Origin: MED-G105 sp038522945
GTDB lineage: Bacteria > Pseudomonadota > Alphaproteobacteria > Caulobacterales > Parvularculaceae
Length of the DNA: 64,000 nt
Reading direction: 5' to 3'
Assembly: GCA_038522945.1 (NCBI GenBank)
Contig: JBCBJV010000001.1
Span: 496,001 to 560,000, forward strand
Each line of letters starts with the position of its first letter. The first letter of the stretch is position 1. Below, one piece after another: positions 1 through 7,959 of the stretch. A model generated the notes under the pieces. That model searched no databases. It was given only the letters and a program-made list of their open reading frames with translations, and was not told the origin of the DNA. A program made the translations under genes and the position numbers.

Positions 1-786
1 CGCGTGCGCTACATGCACTCAGACATCGACACACTGGAACGCATTGAGATTATCCGAGACCTGCGCCTTGGGGCGTTCGATGTGCTGGTGGGGATCAACC
101 TCCTGCGCGAAGGGCTCGACATTCCCGAATGTCAGCTGGTCGCCATTCTGGACGCAGACAAAGAAGGCTTCCTGCGGTCGGAGACATCTCTCGTTCAGAC
201 CATCGGGCGAGCAGCGCGAAATGTCGAAGGCCGTGTTATTCTTTATGCCGATAATATGACCGGTTCCATGGAACGGGCCATTGGCGAAACCAATCGCCGC
301 CGGGAAAAACAACTGGCCCACAACGAAGCCCATGGGATCACACCGCAGTCGACCAAAGCAAAGATCGCGGAAATCGCGACGAGCGATGACGAAGGGACAA
401 AAGCGGCCGCAGGACAGACGTTTGTTGGGCATAAGGGCGCCCGGGCCGCTAAGCCGGGCGTTGCTGAAGGCGAGGCCGCTTATGAAGACGGCACGCCCAT
501 GGGCGGGAACCTGCGCGCCCATATCGAGGCGCTGGAAACGCAAATGCGCGAGGCTGCCGCAGACCTGGAGTTCGAAACCGCCGCGCGCCTGCGCGATGAA
601 ATCAAGCGGCTCCAGGAAACCGAGCTGGCCATTTCCGATGATCCCCTCGCCCGCCAATCAATTGTTGAAGCGCGCGTGGAACAGGCATCGGACGGTCGCA
701 TCAAGAAGGGCGAAGGGACTGTCTCGAACATTCGCTCCAAGCCAGCGGGTGCGGGCAAGGCAAGGCGTCGGGCAAGGAAAAAGTGA
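1..786 (+). CDS. uvrB: UvrABC system protein B, C-terminal part (partial)
   Basis: This is the 3' part of the nucleotide excision repair helicase UvrB, which receives damaged DNA from UvrA and recruits UvrC. The reading frame is open from the first base, so the 5' end lies outside the window. The visible part begins in the second helicase domain (the GINLLREGLDIPE segment, then QTIGRAARN, which is helicase motif VI). A UVR motif follows at about residues 171-207 (HIEALETQMREAAADLEFE), the coiled-coil hairpin that contacts UvrC. A basic tail rich in Lys, Arg and Gly follows. Identification is secure from these motifs. No terminator is obvious directly after the stop. Confidence 0.97.
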   Translation, partial: RVRYMHSDIDTLERIEIIRDLRLGAFDVLVGINLLREGLDIPECQLVAILDADKEGFLRSETSLVQTIGRAARNVEGRVILYADNMTGSMERAIGETNRRREKQLAHNEAHGITPQSTKAKIAEIATSDDEGTKAAAGQTFVGHKGARAAKPGVAEGEAAYEDGTPMGGNLRAHIEALETQMREAAADLEFETAARLRDEIKRLQETELAISDDPLARQSIVEARVEQASDGRIKKGEGTVSNIRSKPAGAGKARRRARKK

Positions 787-1132
787 TCCAGATCTTCATC
801 TTTGTTGCCGGGCGTTTTCCCCAATTTAATTCGAACGGAATGAATTAGACTCCGCTCACCGATGGTTTTGCAGATGCGCAAGTCGCATTAAATTCACCCT
901 CCGATTTGTACGGGCCCTTGCAAAGATTCCTTTCTTGATACATACATGCAACGGGTTGGTGGAGAAACTATTCGACGTGTGCGAATAGTTTTCGAATAGG
1001 CATGCAGGCTTTGTGTGGCGTGCCTACTATTAATTTCAAAAAATCAGCCCAGAAACAAAGGTGCACGTTGTTCACTCTACGAGCTTCTTTCTATTTACCC
1101 CCCAATAAACTTGAAAACAGGAGAACCATCAC
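787..1132. other. Intergenic region with a 10-bp inverted repeat
   Basis: This AT-richer 346-nt gap separates uvrB from the secreted-protein gene. Its main structure is a perfect 10-bp inverted repeat at 965-974 and 982-991, with a 7-nt spacer and a further partial copy (CGAATAG) at 993-999. It presumably holds the promoter for the next two genes. No coding sequence was recognised. Confidence 0.5.
965..991. promoter_or_regulatory. Inverted repeat, possible operator
   Basis: AAACTATTCG and CGAATAGTTT flank a 7-nt spacer, and CGAATAG recurs just after. No T-run follows, so an operator is more likely than a terminator. It lies about 140 nt upstream of the secreted-protein start. The binding protein is unknown. 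Confidence 0.35.
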
Positions 1133-1657
1133 GTGTTGCGATATAATGTAACATTGGCAGCTTTGTGTGGCGCGGCGTTTGCCGTTGCTGGACCTGCCAG
1201 CGCGACGACCATGGAAAAACTCACATTCGACGACATAGTGGCAGCCTCAACGGCCTGTGTTGTCGCGGAAGCAGGCGACGTCTCTTACACGGAAATCAAT
1301 GGATCCGTTTTTACACTGACAAGTTTTACGGTCACCAAAGCGGCGTTTGGCCTTGACGAAGGCGCCCAATTCACCCTTGCGACTCCGGGCGGCCGTCTGT
1401 CTGGAGGCTCTGTCTCGATGACGGAGGTCAATGCTGGCGCTCCTCGCTTTTTCAAATCTCGGGAAAGCCTCATGCTGATTGAACCGGCCTCAGGCGGCAA
1501 CTACCGCCTCGTTGGTTACAATCAGGGCCTATTCAATGTGTTTGACGGCAATGCGCAATTGCCATTTTCGATTGGCGGCCCGGTCGACGTTGATGAAGCC
1601 ATTGATATCGTCAACGAACGCCGCTCTCGCGGACCTGGCGACGGTATTGCGGATTGA
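1133..1657 (+). CDS. Secreted hypothetical protein preceding a metalloprotease
   Basis: This 174-aa protein has a Sec signal peptide (hydrophobic residues about 5-20, likely cleavage after PASA). The mature part looks like a small beta-rich domain. A segment with TPGGRLSGG, then GAPRF, then YRLVGYNQGLFNV near residues 82-141 resembles a pattern I recall in secreted hypothetical proteins of several phyla, sometimes next to matrixin-like proteases. The start is GTG, with GGAG about 8-10 nt upstream; the adjacent TTG is an alternative. The stop lies 46 nt before the metalloprotease start, so the two are probably co-transcribed. Function is unknown; a partner or pro-factor of the protease is only an inference. 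Confidence 0.7.
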   Translation: MLRYNVTLAALCGAAFAVAGPASATTMEKLTFDDIVAASTACVVAEAGDVSYTEINGSVFTLTSFTVTKAAFGLDEGAQFTLATPGGRLSGGSVSMTEVNAGAPRFFKSRESLMLIEPASGGNYRLVGYNQGLFNVFDGNAQLPFSIGGPVDVDEAIDIVNERRSRGPGDGIAD

Positions 1658-1703
1658 TTGGCACGCACTCCGTATAGGCATTATTTTACTGAGGAATACA
1701 CAC

Positions 1704-3659
1704 ATGAAAAAACTTCTGATTGGAACTGCTGCCACTTTGGCAGCGGCAGGCCTGGTAACGCCTGCATCGGCTCAGGAATTCGGCCGACAACTGGATTTCA
1801 TTGGCGACACAGGGGAAGTCGTCCCCGTCGCCTCAGTTGGTGGACTGCCATTCGGCGTCGCCCCGGTTGTTGGTATTTTCTGGGACGAACGCTGCGCAAG
1901 TGTTGAATACACATTCAACTCAGACAGTAGCGCCAACACCGGCACAACAATTGAGATCGATGCCCAGACATTGGCCGACACGGTTCAGGCAGGGCTTGAC
2001 CGCTGGAATGAAAATCCAGCCTCCTACATTGATATGAATATCACCAGCGTCGAACCCCTCGGCAACCGGCCCCGGATCGGCGGCGACTTCGTCAATGAAG
2101 TCACATTTATCACTGATCCGACATTCCCGGCGCTAGCGAGTTCACCGTCAACTTCGTTGACCGCTGATGCGACCTTTACCCCGGGTGATGATCTTGACGG
2201 CGATGGTGACAGCGATGTGTTTGACCCGGCAGTTGAAGGTCGCAACACTTGCGGCGACGTTGATAATGATGGCGACATCGAGTTCCCGGCCGGCGACTAC
2301 AAGGCCGGAACGATCCTCGATAACGACGTCCAGTTCTCCGCCACCGTGTTGTGGGAACTGACGCCAACGCCCGGCTTTGCCGATGTCGACGGTGTATCGA
2401 CCCACGAGTTCGGCCACTCCCATGGCCTAAACCATGCCCTTAACAATCAGATCTCGGAAACCGACGGCACGGGCTCAACCATGTTCCCGTTCATCGACAC
2501 ATCGGACCCGGATTCAGAGCTCGGCAGTCGAACTCTGCATGCGGATGACCTTGCTCATTCTGCCTTCTTTTATCCTGAAGGGAGCTCGACCTCAGGGATC
2601 GCTGCGCTGCAGGCAGGAGACCAGGACTTTGACAGCGTATATGACGTGATCACCGGGACAACGACAAACGAAGGAGCCAACGTTGCGGGCGCCTATGTCT
2701 CGGCCATCGACCGTCGCACGGGACGCAATGAAACGGGCACCTATAGCGGCCAAACCGTTGTCTTCGACGATGTCTTCGGCTTTGGCGGTGGCGGCTTGTT
2801 CGTGTTCGATGAGGCCGTCCTAGACGGTGATTGGGAACTACCCGTGCCAAAGTCGCGCGTTTACCGTGCGGCCGTTGAAGCGCTGGACGGCGATCCAGCA
2901 GCAACGGGCAACATTAGCTTTAACGCGATTGTTGCCGGCATTCTCGGGCAAAACCTATTCCCTGAAGAACTTCAGAACACGTCCATGGAAACGTCGGTGG
3001 AGTTTTACCCCGGACAAGGCACGCCTTTCTGGTCTGGCAACAATACCGGCCAGAACCTGGACTTTTTGCTTAACCAGGAAAGCGTCCAGACCAATGTTGC
3101 AACTGATATCGATTTCATCGGCACCGGTGCCATTGGCGGGGCGAACAGCGTCGTATATGCAGAGGTCTTCGATCGCGACGAGATCAATCAACGTCTCGCA
3201 AACGGCGATGTTCCGATCAGTGGAAACTTCCTGACCGGAACTCTGGATGCCTCCCTCGTCCCCATTTTTGAGGAAGTCCAGCTTGCCTATGGCGTAATCA
3301 ACCCTGATGGGACAGCAACGATTACGCGGCGGATCACGCGGGAGCGTGACTTCGTGGGTCAGGACGGCGACTTTGCGCCCTTCCTTTTCGGGAATGCGCA
3401 AGGGATCCCCTTCAACATTCGCGGTGAATTCAACAGAAACCCCGACCTGCAATTGTTCCTTGTTCTGGAGGCGGACAATCTGACCGCAGGACCGAGCGGC
3501 TTCCCGCCTGCTTTCCTGGGGCTTGATGCGGATGGCACAGGAACGTCGTTTATCTCGATCGACGGTGGACCGCTCAATCCGGTCAACGGCACCTGGGCGG
3601 TAGAACTGCGCTATGTGAACCCGGGCACGCCAGTGAACCCGTGGCTGCAGCAGTTCTGA
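1704..3659 (+). CDS. Secreted metzincin-type zinc metalloprotease
   Basis: This 651-aa exported protein has a signal peptide (MKKLLIGTAATLAAAGLVTPASA). The zinc-binding motif HEFGHSHGLNH starts at His234 and matches the metzincin form HExxHxxGxxH. An acidic run (DDLDGDGDSDVFD and VDNDGD) at about residues 163-195 looks like calcium-binding loops. The C-terminal 350 residues have no domain I recognise. The ATG at 1704 is chosen because it opens a textbook signal peptide behind GAGG; the longer frame upstream would overlap the previous gene. It likely degrades extracellular or periplasmic protein; the substrate is unknown. A strong terminator follows the gene. Confidence 0.82.
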   Translation: MKKLLIGTAATLAAAGLVTPASAQEFGRQLDFIGDTGEVVPVASVGGLPFGVAPVVGIFWDERCASVEYTFNSDSSANTGTTIEIDAQTLADTVQAGLDRWNENPASYIDMNITSVEPLGNRPRIGGDFVNEVTFITDPTFPALASSPSTSLTADATFTPGDDLDGDGDSDVFDPAVEGRNTCGDVDNDGDIEFPAGDYKAGTILDNDVQFSATVLWELTPTPGFADVDGVSTHEFGHSHGLNHALNNQISETDGTGSTMFPFIDTSDPDSELGSRTLHADDLAHSAFFYPEGSSTSGIAALQAGDQDFDSVYDVITGTTTNEGANVAGAYVSAIDRRTGRNETGTYSGQTVVFDDVFGFGGGGLFVFDEAVLDGDWELPVPKSRVYRAAVEALDGDPAATGNISFNAIVAGILGQNLFPEELQNTSMETSVEFYPGQGTPFWSGNNTGQNLDFLLNQESVQTNVATDIDFIGTGAIGGANSVVYAEVFDRDEINQRLANGDVPISGNFLTGTLDASLVPIFEEVQLAYGVINPDGTATITRRITRERDFVGQDGDFAPFLFGNAQGIPFNIRGEFNRNPDLQLFLVLEADNLTAGPSGFPPAFLGLDADGTGTSFISIDGGPLNPVNGTWAVELRYVNPGTPVNPWLQQF

Positions 3660-3670
3660 TTGCTGGATCG

Positions 3671-3697
3671 ATTTTTGATCGTGAGGTCATCAAAAAT
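3671..3697 (+). other. 9-bp inverted repeat just before a terminator
   Basis: ATTTTTGAT at 3671-3679 pairs with ATCAAAAAT at 3689-3697. This AT-rich hairpin lies between the protease stop codon and the GC-rich terminator, and could act as a 3'-end stabiliser in the mRNA. Confidence 0.4.
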
Positions 3698-3701
3698 GAA
3701 A

Positions 3702-3728
3702 GGAGCGCCCTCGCGGCGCTCCTTTTTT
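3702..3728 (+). terminator. Intrinsic terminator of the protease unit
   Basis: GGAGCGCC (3702-3709) and GGCGCTCC (3715-3722) form an 8-bp stem with a 5-nt loop, followed by TTTTTT. It also lies just past the end of the convergent acetyltransferase gene and could serve both strands. Confidence 0.9.
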
Positions 3729-3736
3729 CGTTTCGT

Positions 3737-4255
3737 CTACGCCCGGTCTTGACCAAAAATAAAGCAAGTCTCGTCGATGATCCCTTCCAACCCGTCGATC
3801 TCGCCGATTTTCCGTGAGCCGATTTTTTCCGCCGTTTTCATGCTGGCGTGGTTTTCCGGGTGGATCACGTGGATCACCTTCTCCCAGCCGAGATCATTGA
3901 AGACGTAATCGAGACAAGCTTTCCCCGCTTCGCTGGCATAGCCCTTACGGGTATGGCCCGGATGGATCGTCCAACCGATCTCCGGCGCAGGCCAGCCATG
4001 GGGATACCAGGGGCCAACACGCCCCACCCATTCACCGGTCGCTTTTTCGATCACCGATAAAAAACTGTATCCGCGCGTATAGTGATGGCCAAGCACTGTC
4101 GCCATGGTGCGCCAAACCATGGGCGGGGGCATGGTCTTCCCGCCGATGTATCTGACGGTGTCTTCATCGGCCATGATCTCGCAATACCCTTCAAAGTCGG
4201 CCTCCATATCGATGGGTCTCAGGATCAGGCGTTCGGTCTCGATTGTTGGACCCAT
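3737..4255 (-). CDS. GNAT family N-acetyltransferase (RimJ/RimL type)
   Basis: This 172-aa cytoplasmic protein has the pattern of ribosomal-protein-type acetyltransferases. It opens with TERLILRPIDMEADFEGY, has EIGWTIHPGHTRKGYASEAG at about residues 90-110 (the acetyl-CoA-binding motif A region), and ends with HPENHASMKTAEKIG. These enzymes move an acetyl group from acetyl-CoA to an amine. The substrate cannot be read from sequence, and genes of this type act on proteins or small molecules. It is convergent with the metalloprotease and divergent from the PEP-CTERM gene. Confidence 0.88.
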   Translation of the reverse strand: MGPTIETERLILRPIDMEADFEGYCEIMADEDTVRYIGGKTMPPPMVWRTMATVLGHHYTRGYSFLSVIEKATGEWVGRVGPWYPHGWPAPEIGWTIHPGHTRKGYASEAGKACLDYVFNDLGWEKVIHVIHPENHASMKTAEKIGSRKIGEIDGLEGIIDETCFIFGQDRA

Positions 4256-4446
4256 GACGATTGTCCTCCGCTTGTGCTAAAAATGAAATCTGACAAGCGC
4301 CCCGTGGAGGTGCCTGCCTGAGATCAAAGACGGTCAATAAAGGGCGTCGTTGTTAACGCTACTTTCACCACAAAATCTAGAATAATTTTAATCTCTGTGA
4401 CCGAAGCAGAAGATCGGGATTAATGAGGCAGGAGGCCTCGATAGCC

Positions 4447-5076
4447 ATGCGGCTACTCATATACGTTCTGGCGTTCTTTGTCGCCGCAACCGCTCCGACT
4501 TATGCGGCCACGACGGTTTTCGCTGACGGCGTCTTCAGCGAAACAGGCAGTGTTAGCGGTTCCGCCAATGCCCTCGGCGCAGGTGACGGATCAATTGCGT
4601 CGGTTGGCTCTAACTCAAGCTTTTTTGGCATTCCGTTCAGCAATGGCGGCGAGCTTGTCCTTTCGTATTCCAGCCCCTTCACCGGCACCGATCTGACCCT
4701 CGTTCTGGGCGGCACGGGATTTGTCTCGAACGCCTTCATCTCCGTTGGTGAGATTATTGGCGGCGTGGCTACGTTTTCCGCTGAGACGGCCATTACCAAC
4801 CCGGCCGGTGGCGGCACCCAAGTCTTCGACCTGTCGAGCGATTGCGCGGCCCTGTCTGCCACGGGCTGTTCGCTCCTTCGGGTACGCACCAATTTTCAGT
4901 TCTTTGCTTCAGGCTTGTCGATCGACGGGGCCAGCGCCGTCTCCAGTGCACCAGAGCCCTCCGTGTGGGGACTGATGATCCTTGGCTTTATCGCGATCGC
5001 ATTGCGGACGAAATCAAGAGGCGCAATCGCACAGCGCCGGTGCCGGCAACACCTCACCGAGCCTTCTGCCGTTTGA
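4447..5076 (+). CDS. PEP-CTERM sorting-domain surface protein
   Basis: This 209-aa protein has an N-terminal signal peptide (MRLLIYVLAFFVAATAPTYA) and a low-complexity beta-rich body rich in Ser, Gly and Ala. Near the C-terminus lies a PEP-CTERM signal: PEP at residues 169-171, then a hydrophobic helix (VWGLMILGFIAIAL), then Arg and Lys. Such proteins are processed by an exosortase and displayed at the surface; no exosortase is in the window. The ATG at 4447 is preferred over 4423 because AGGAGG at 4430-4435 precedes it with suitable spacing. The tail runs about 18 residues past the basic cluster, which is longer than usual. Function is unknown. Confidence 0.75.
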   Translation: MRLLIYVLAFFVAATAPTYAATTVFADGVFSETGSVSGSANALGAGDGSIASVGSNSSFFGIPFSNGGELVLSYSSPFTGTDLTLVLGGTGFVSNAFISVGEIIGGVATFSAETAITNPAGGGTQVFDLSSDCAALSATGCSLLRVRTNFQFFASGLSIDGASAVSSAPEPSVWGLMILGFIAIALRTKSRGAIAQRRCRQHLTEPSAV

Positions 5077-5169
5077 AGGCCATTATCGCCCGAATCGTGC
5101 CCGCCTTCCCTTGACGCCCCCTCCATCAACCACCCAAAGTGTCGCTGCACTTAAGGGAAGGAGCGCTCA

Positions 5170-5523
5170 ATGGCCTATATCGAAGGTTTCGTGATTCCGG
5201 TTCCGACCGCCGACAAACAGGCGTTCATCGACTTTGCGTATAAATTCGACACGATTTTCAAAGAACACGGCGCATCCCGCATCCTGGAATGTTGGGAAGA
5301 AGACGTGGCCGAAGGGACGCTCACCGATTTTCGCAAGTCAGTTCAGGCAAAGCCGGATGAAAGCATCGTCTTTTCGTGGATCGAATGGCCCGACAAGCAA
5401 ACCCGCGATGCCGCCATGGAAATCCTAACGAAAGACCCGCGCTTCGACCCGGAAGTGAACCCAATGCCATTCGATGGTAAGCGGATGATCTTCGGCGGGT
5501 TCTTGCCCGTGGTTGAGATTTAG
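5170..5523 (+). CDS. DUF1428 family protein
   Basis: This 117-aa protein matches the DUF1428 family over its full length, opening with MAYIEGFVIPVPTADKQAF and ending with PFDGKRMIFGGFLPV. The family adopts a dimeric alpha-beta barrel fold in known structures, but its function is unknown. A strong ribosome-binding site (GGAAGGAG) precedes the ATG. It stands alone between the PEP-CTERM gene and a bidirectional terminator. Confidence 0.88.
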   Translation: MAYIEGFVIPVPTADKQAFIDFAYKFDTIFKEHGASRILECWEEDVAEGTLTDFRKSVQAKPDESIVFSWIEWPDKQTRDAAMEILTKDPRFDPEVNPMPFDGKRMIFGGFLPVVEI

Positions 5524-5642
5524 CAGTGGAAACATAGAGCATTTCCCCGCCAATCGTTACGATCAGTCCAGTTCAAACCAACGCCCGGACCCGGTCGCCT
5601 TTGGTGCAGCAACCACGCCGTCAGTTTCCAAGAGTCAATAAA

Positions 5643-5668
5643 AAAGTGCGGGGTAATCCCCGCACTTT
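5643..5668. terminator. Bidirectional intrinsic terminator
   Basis: AAAGTGCGGGG (5643-5653) and CCCCGCACTTT (5658-5668) form an 11-bp stem with a 4-nt loop between two convergent genes. On the minus strand the stem is followed by an unbroken T-run; on the plus strand by TTTCTT. Confidence 0.92.
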
Positions 5669-5718
5669 CTTAGCTGTTGCTCAAGCACCAAACTCATTTA
5701 AGCGTCTTGGCCAAGACG

Positions 5719-6621
5719 CTAATTTGAAAGCTTCGTTTCAAGTGCTTTCAGGCGCTCTTCCTGGTTGAGAATGTAGAGCGTTAACTCTTCGATTTTCTCA
5801 AGGAGCTTGCCGTTCATGGCAATGAGATCGACGCCATTACTGCGCATTTCGTCCGCAGACGGCACACCGGGTAGATGTCCTTGTGCGGCGATGAAGCCAG
5901 CGACTTTATCGAGCGGCGCAAGGTCATAGCTCGCCTCAAACACATGGTCGGCGGTTGCGACCGCATGGCCGTTCACTTTGATGACGCCTTCACCGCCATC
6001 CAGATGGATCGTCTGTTTTCCAGCGCCATCGACCAGGGCCACGTCTCCTTGCGCGCCTGACCCGCCGAGGGTGATGTTGCCACTGCCGCCATCAATGTGC
6101 ACGGACTGGCCACCTTCAGTATTGAGGAGCGTGATATCCCCCTCAGAGCCACCACCGCCGAGGGTGAGATTTCCATTACCGCCATCAAGGTGAACCGTCT
6201 GCTGACGATCTGCATTAGTCAGGGCGATGTCGCCTTGGGTGCCGCCACCACCGCAGGTGATATTGCCGGAGCCACCATCAACGTGAACCGTCGTCTCGCC
6301 GCCATGGTGCTTCAACGCAATGTCGCCACCAGCGCCTTCACCGCCGAGATACATGTTCGCGGCGCCGCCATCGATATGGATACGGAGCTTGCTATCATCG
6401 GAAATCAGACCAATGTCGCCATTGTGGCCTGGGCCGCCGAGGGTCAGGTTACCGTCGCCGCCATCTAGATGGACCGTCTGCATGCCCTTGGTATCGCGCA
6501 AGGAGAGGTCACCTGCCGCGCCGTTACCGCCGTAATAGACATTTGCGCCCTCGCCCATGAACTCGCCGGTGATATCGCCAGCCGCATTTTTCATTTTCAG
6601 GGACGTGAATTCTTCTGACAT
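5719..6621 (-). CDS. Glycine-rich 31-residue-repeat solenoid protein with coiled-coil C-terminus
   Basis: This 300-aa protein has no signal peptide. Residues about 16-212 are tandem 31-residue repeats of the form xVHxDGGxGNxTLGGxGxxGDIxL, with the His at residues 51, 82, 113, 144, 175 and 206. Such regular Gly/Asp units suggest a beta-solenoid. Residues about 222-300 (LAPLDKVAGFIAAQGHLPGVPSADEM then NGKLLEKIEELTLYILNQEERL) resemble the C-terminal region seen in phage-tail-fibre-like proteins and in many Bacteroidetes surface proteins, ending in a coiled coil that probably trimerises. It is divergent from a CsgG/SH3-type gene. The biological role is unknown; it may be a fibre-like or adhesive structure. 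Confidence 0.7.
   Translation of the reverse strand: MSEEFTSLKMKNAAGDITGEFMGEGANVYYGGNGAAGDLSLRDTKGMQTVHLDGGDGNLTLGGPGHNGDIGLISDDSKLRIHIDGGAANMYLGGEGAGGDIALKHHGGETTVHVDGGSGNITCGGGGTQGDIALTNADRQQTVHLDGGNGNLTLGGGGSEGDITLLNTEGGQSVHIDGGSGNITLGGSGAQGDVALVDGAGKQTIHLDGGEGVIKVNGHAVATADHVFEASYDLAPLDKVAGFIAAQGHLPGVPSADEMRSNGVDLIAMNGKLLEKIEELTLYILNQEERLKALETKLSN
5986..6477 (-). repeat. Tandem 93-bp coding repeats
   Basis: About five and a half units of 93 bp encode the 31-residue repeats of the solenoid protein (residues 49-212). The units are similar but not identical at DNA level, with recurrent GGCGGC-type triplets. Confidence 0.75.
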
Positions 6622-6660
6622 GAAGTGCCTCCTCCTTGGTTGCTAGGCCCCTGTTCTGTA

Positions 6661-6674
6661 ACACAGATTTGTGT
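6661..6674. promoter_or_regulatory. Small palindrome in a divergent promoter region
   Basis: ACACA-GATT-TGTGT lies between the divergent solenoid and CsgG-like genes, which start 6621 (minus) and 6770 (plus). It could be an operator for either; the regulator is unknown. Confidence 0.25.
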
Positions 6675-6769
6675 CAGTCGCGCGAGATTACTTTCGCAAG
6701 GCGCGCGCCTTGCAGACTTGCGCCACAACTGGCAATCTCCGCGCGGCAAAAATAAAGGGGAGAGGACGA

Positions 6770-7714
6770 ATGAGACCCTCATGCAAAGCTGCCCTGATGG
6801 CAGCTTCAGTACTTTCAGTTGCGTTTGCTTCCACCGCCCATGCTCAAAATCGCGTTGACTACGAACGTGGTTCTACGGACAGCCTCGATATGCCGCGCTG
6901 TTCGCAGCCCATCGGATCAATTTCGATTGTCAATGGCACGGAGTACCGGGGCTGGCGGTATTATCAGCTTGGTGAGCCGGAAAAACTCTTGAAAGTGTTC
7001 GTTCAGCGCTCAGGCTGTTTCACCCTGGTCAATCGCGGTGCAGGCCTGGATGCCCTGAAGCAAGAGCAGGCACTAGCCCAAGGCGGTGACTTGCAACGGG
7101 GCTCGAATGTCGGCGGAGGCCAGGTCAAAGCAGCAGACTACGTGTTGATCGCAGATATTGTGAGTACGGATGAAAACGCCGGTGGATCGGGCGTTGTCAG
7201 CGGCCTTGCAGGACGTGCAATCGGCGGAAGTCTTGGCGGCATTGTTGGCGGCATGCGGACCAAACGCGTTGAAGCCCAAACGGTTCTCGAAGTCATGAAC
7301 ACGCGCACCACCGAAGGTGTCGCTTTCGCAGAAGGGACAGCGTCCAAGAAAGACCTCTCTTTCGGCGGCGGCTCTTGGTATGGGTTCGGCGGCACGGTCG
7401 GCGGCGGCTATGAAGATACTGAAGTCGGCAAGGTCGTTACCTACGCGTTTATGGACGGCTACCGTCAGATTGTCGGCCAGCTTGGTGGTATCACGGAGAG
7501 TGCCGCAGATGCAGCGCCAATTGAATCCTTCCGTGTACGCAAGGACGTTGACATGCACCGGTCACCGTCGGAGTCTGGCAGCGTTGTCCGTGACCTGGAA
7601 CGGGGCATGATCGTCTATCCAACCGGCGCCAAAGAAGGCATGTGGTGGGAAGTCGAAGACGAGAACGGCAATGTCGGCTGGGTCAAGAACGACAAGCTGG
7701 AACAAGCGAAGTAA
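6770..7714 (+). CDS. Exported CsgG/HfaB-like protein with C-terminal SH3 domain
   Basis: This 314-aa protein has a signal peptide (MRPSCKAALMAASVLSVAFASTAHA) without a lipobox cysteine. Residues about 40-245 look like the CsgG family involved in curli and holdfast export (FVQRSGCFTLVNRG, DYVLIADIV, VEAQTVLEVMNTRTTEGVAFAEG). A glycine-rich stretch at about 145-165 and 205-220 would fit the membrane-inserting region. Residues about 255-312 form a bacterial SH3-like domain (VRKDVDMHRSPSESG to WWEVEDENGNVGWV). The ATG at 6770 is chosen because it opens the signal peptide and follows GGGGAGAGGA. Loss of the usual lipid anchor and the SH3 fusion differ from classical CsgG. Confidence 0.72.
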   Translation: MRPSCKAALMAASVLSVAFASTAHAQNRVDYERGSTDSLDMPRCSQPIGSISIVNGTEYRGWRYYQLGEPEKLLKVFVQRSGCFTLVNRGAGLDALKQEQALAQGGDLQRGSNVGGGQVKAADYVLIADIVSTDENAGGSGVVSGLAGRAIGGSLGGIVGGMRTKRVEAQTVLEVMNTRTTEGVAFAEGTASKKDLSFGGGSWYGFGGTVGGGYEDTEVGKVVTYAFMDGYRQIVGQLGGITESAADAAPIESFRVRKDVDMHRSPSESGSVVRDLERGMIVYPTGAKEGMWWEVEDENGNVGWVKNDKLEQAK

Positions 7715-7740
7715 GAATTCTCTGCTAACGGAATTAAATA

Positions 7741-7766
7741 AACGGGCCCTCTGGGGCCCGTTTTTG
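7741..7766 (+). terminator. Intrinsic terminator after the CsgG-like gene
   Basis: AACGGGCCC (7741-7749) pairs with GGGCCCGTT (7754-7762), followed by a T-run. Confidence 0.92.
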
Positions 7767-7941
7767 TTTTTGACGATGGCGTTGTTTCTCTGGGAATGCA
7801 GGAGTCCAGCTCATTTGCAGCGGGTTTATCGAACACCCATCGCGCTTGAAAATCAAAATAAATTCAATTAGTTAAGTACAACCGACCAATAACGCCGGGA
7901 AACTTATCGAACACCGCCGAACCTGCCCTATTCTAGGCCCT

Positions 7942-7959
7942 GTCGACAAGGTTGTTGAC
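7942..7959. promoter_or_regulatory. Near-perfect 18-bp palindrome
   Basis: GTCGACAAGGTTGTTGAC is a palindrome except for one mismatched pair. It lies in an otherwise unexplained gap between convergent genes. A protein-binding site or part of an RNA hairpin is possible. Confidence 0.3.

Noticed and set aside
1479..1703. An upstream in-frame start for the metalloprotease
   Set aside because: The extra 75 codons overlap the previous gene and hide the signal peptide that begins at 1704.
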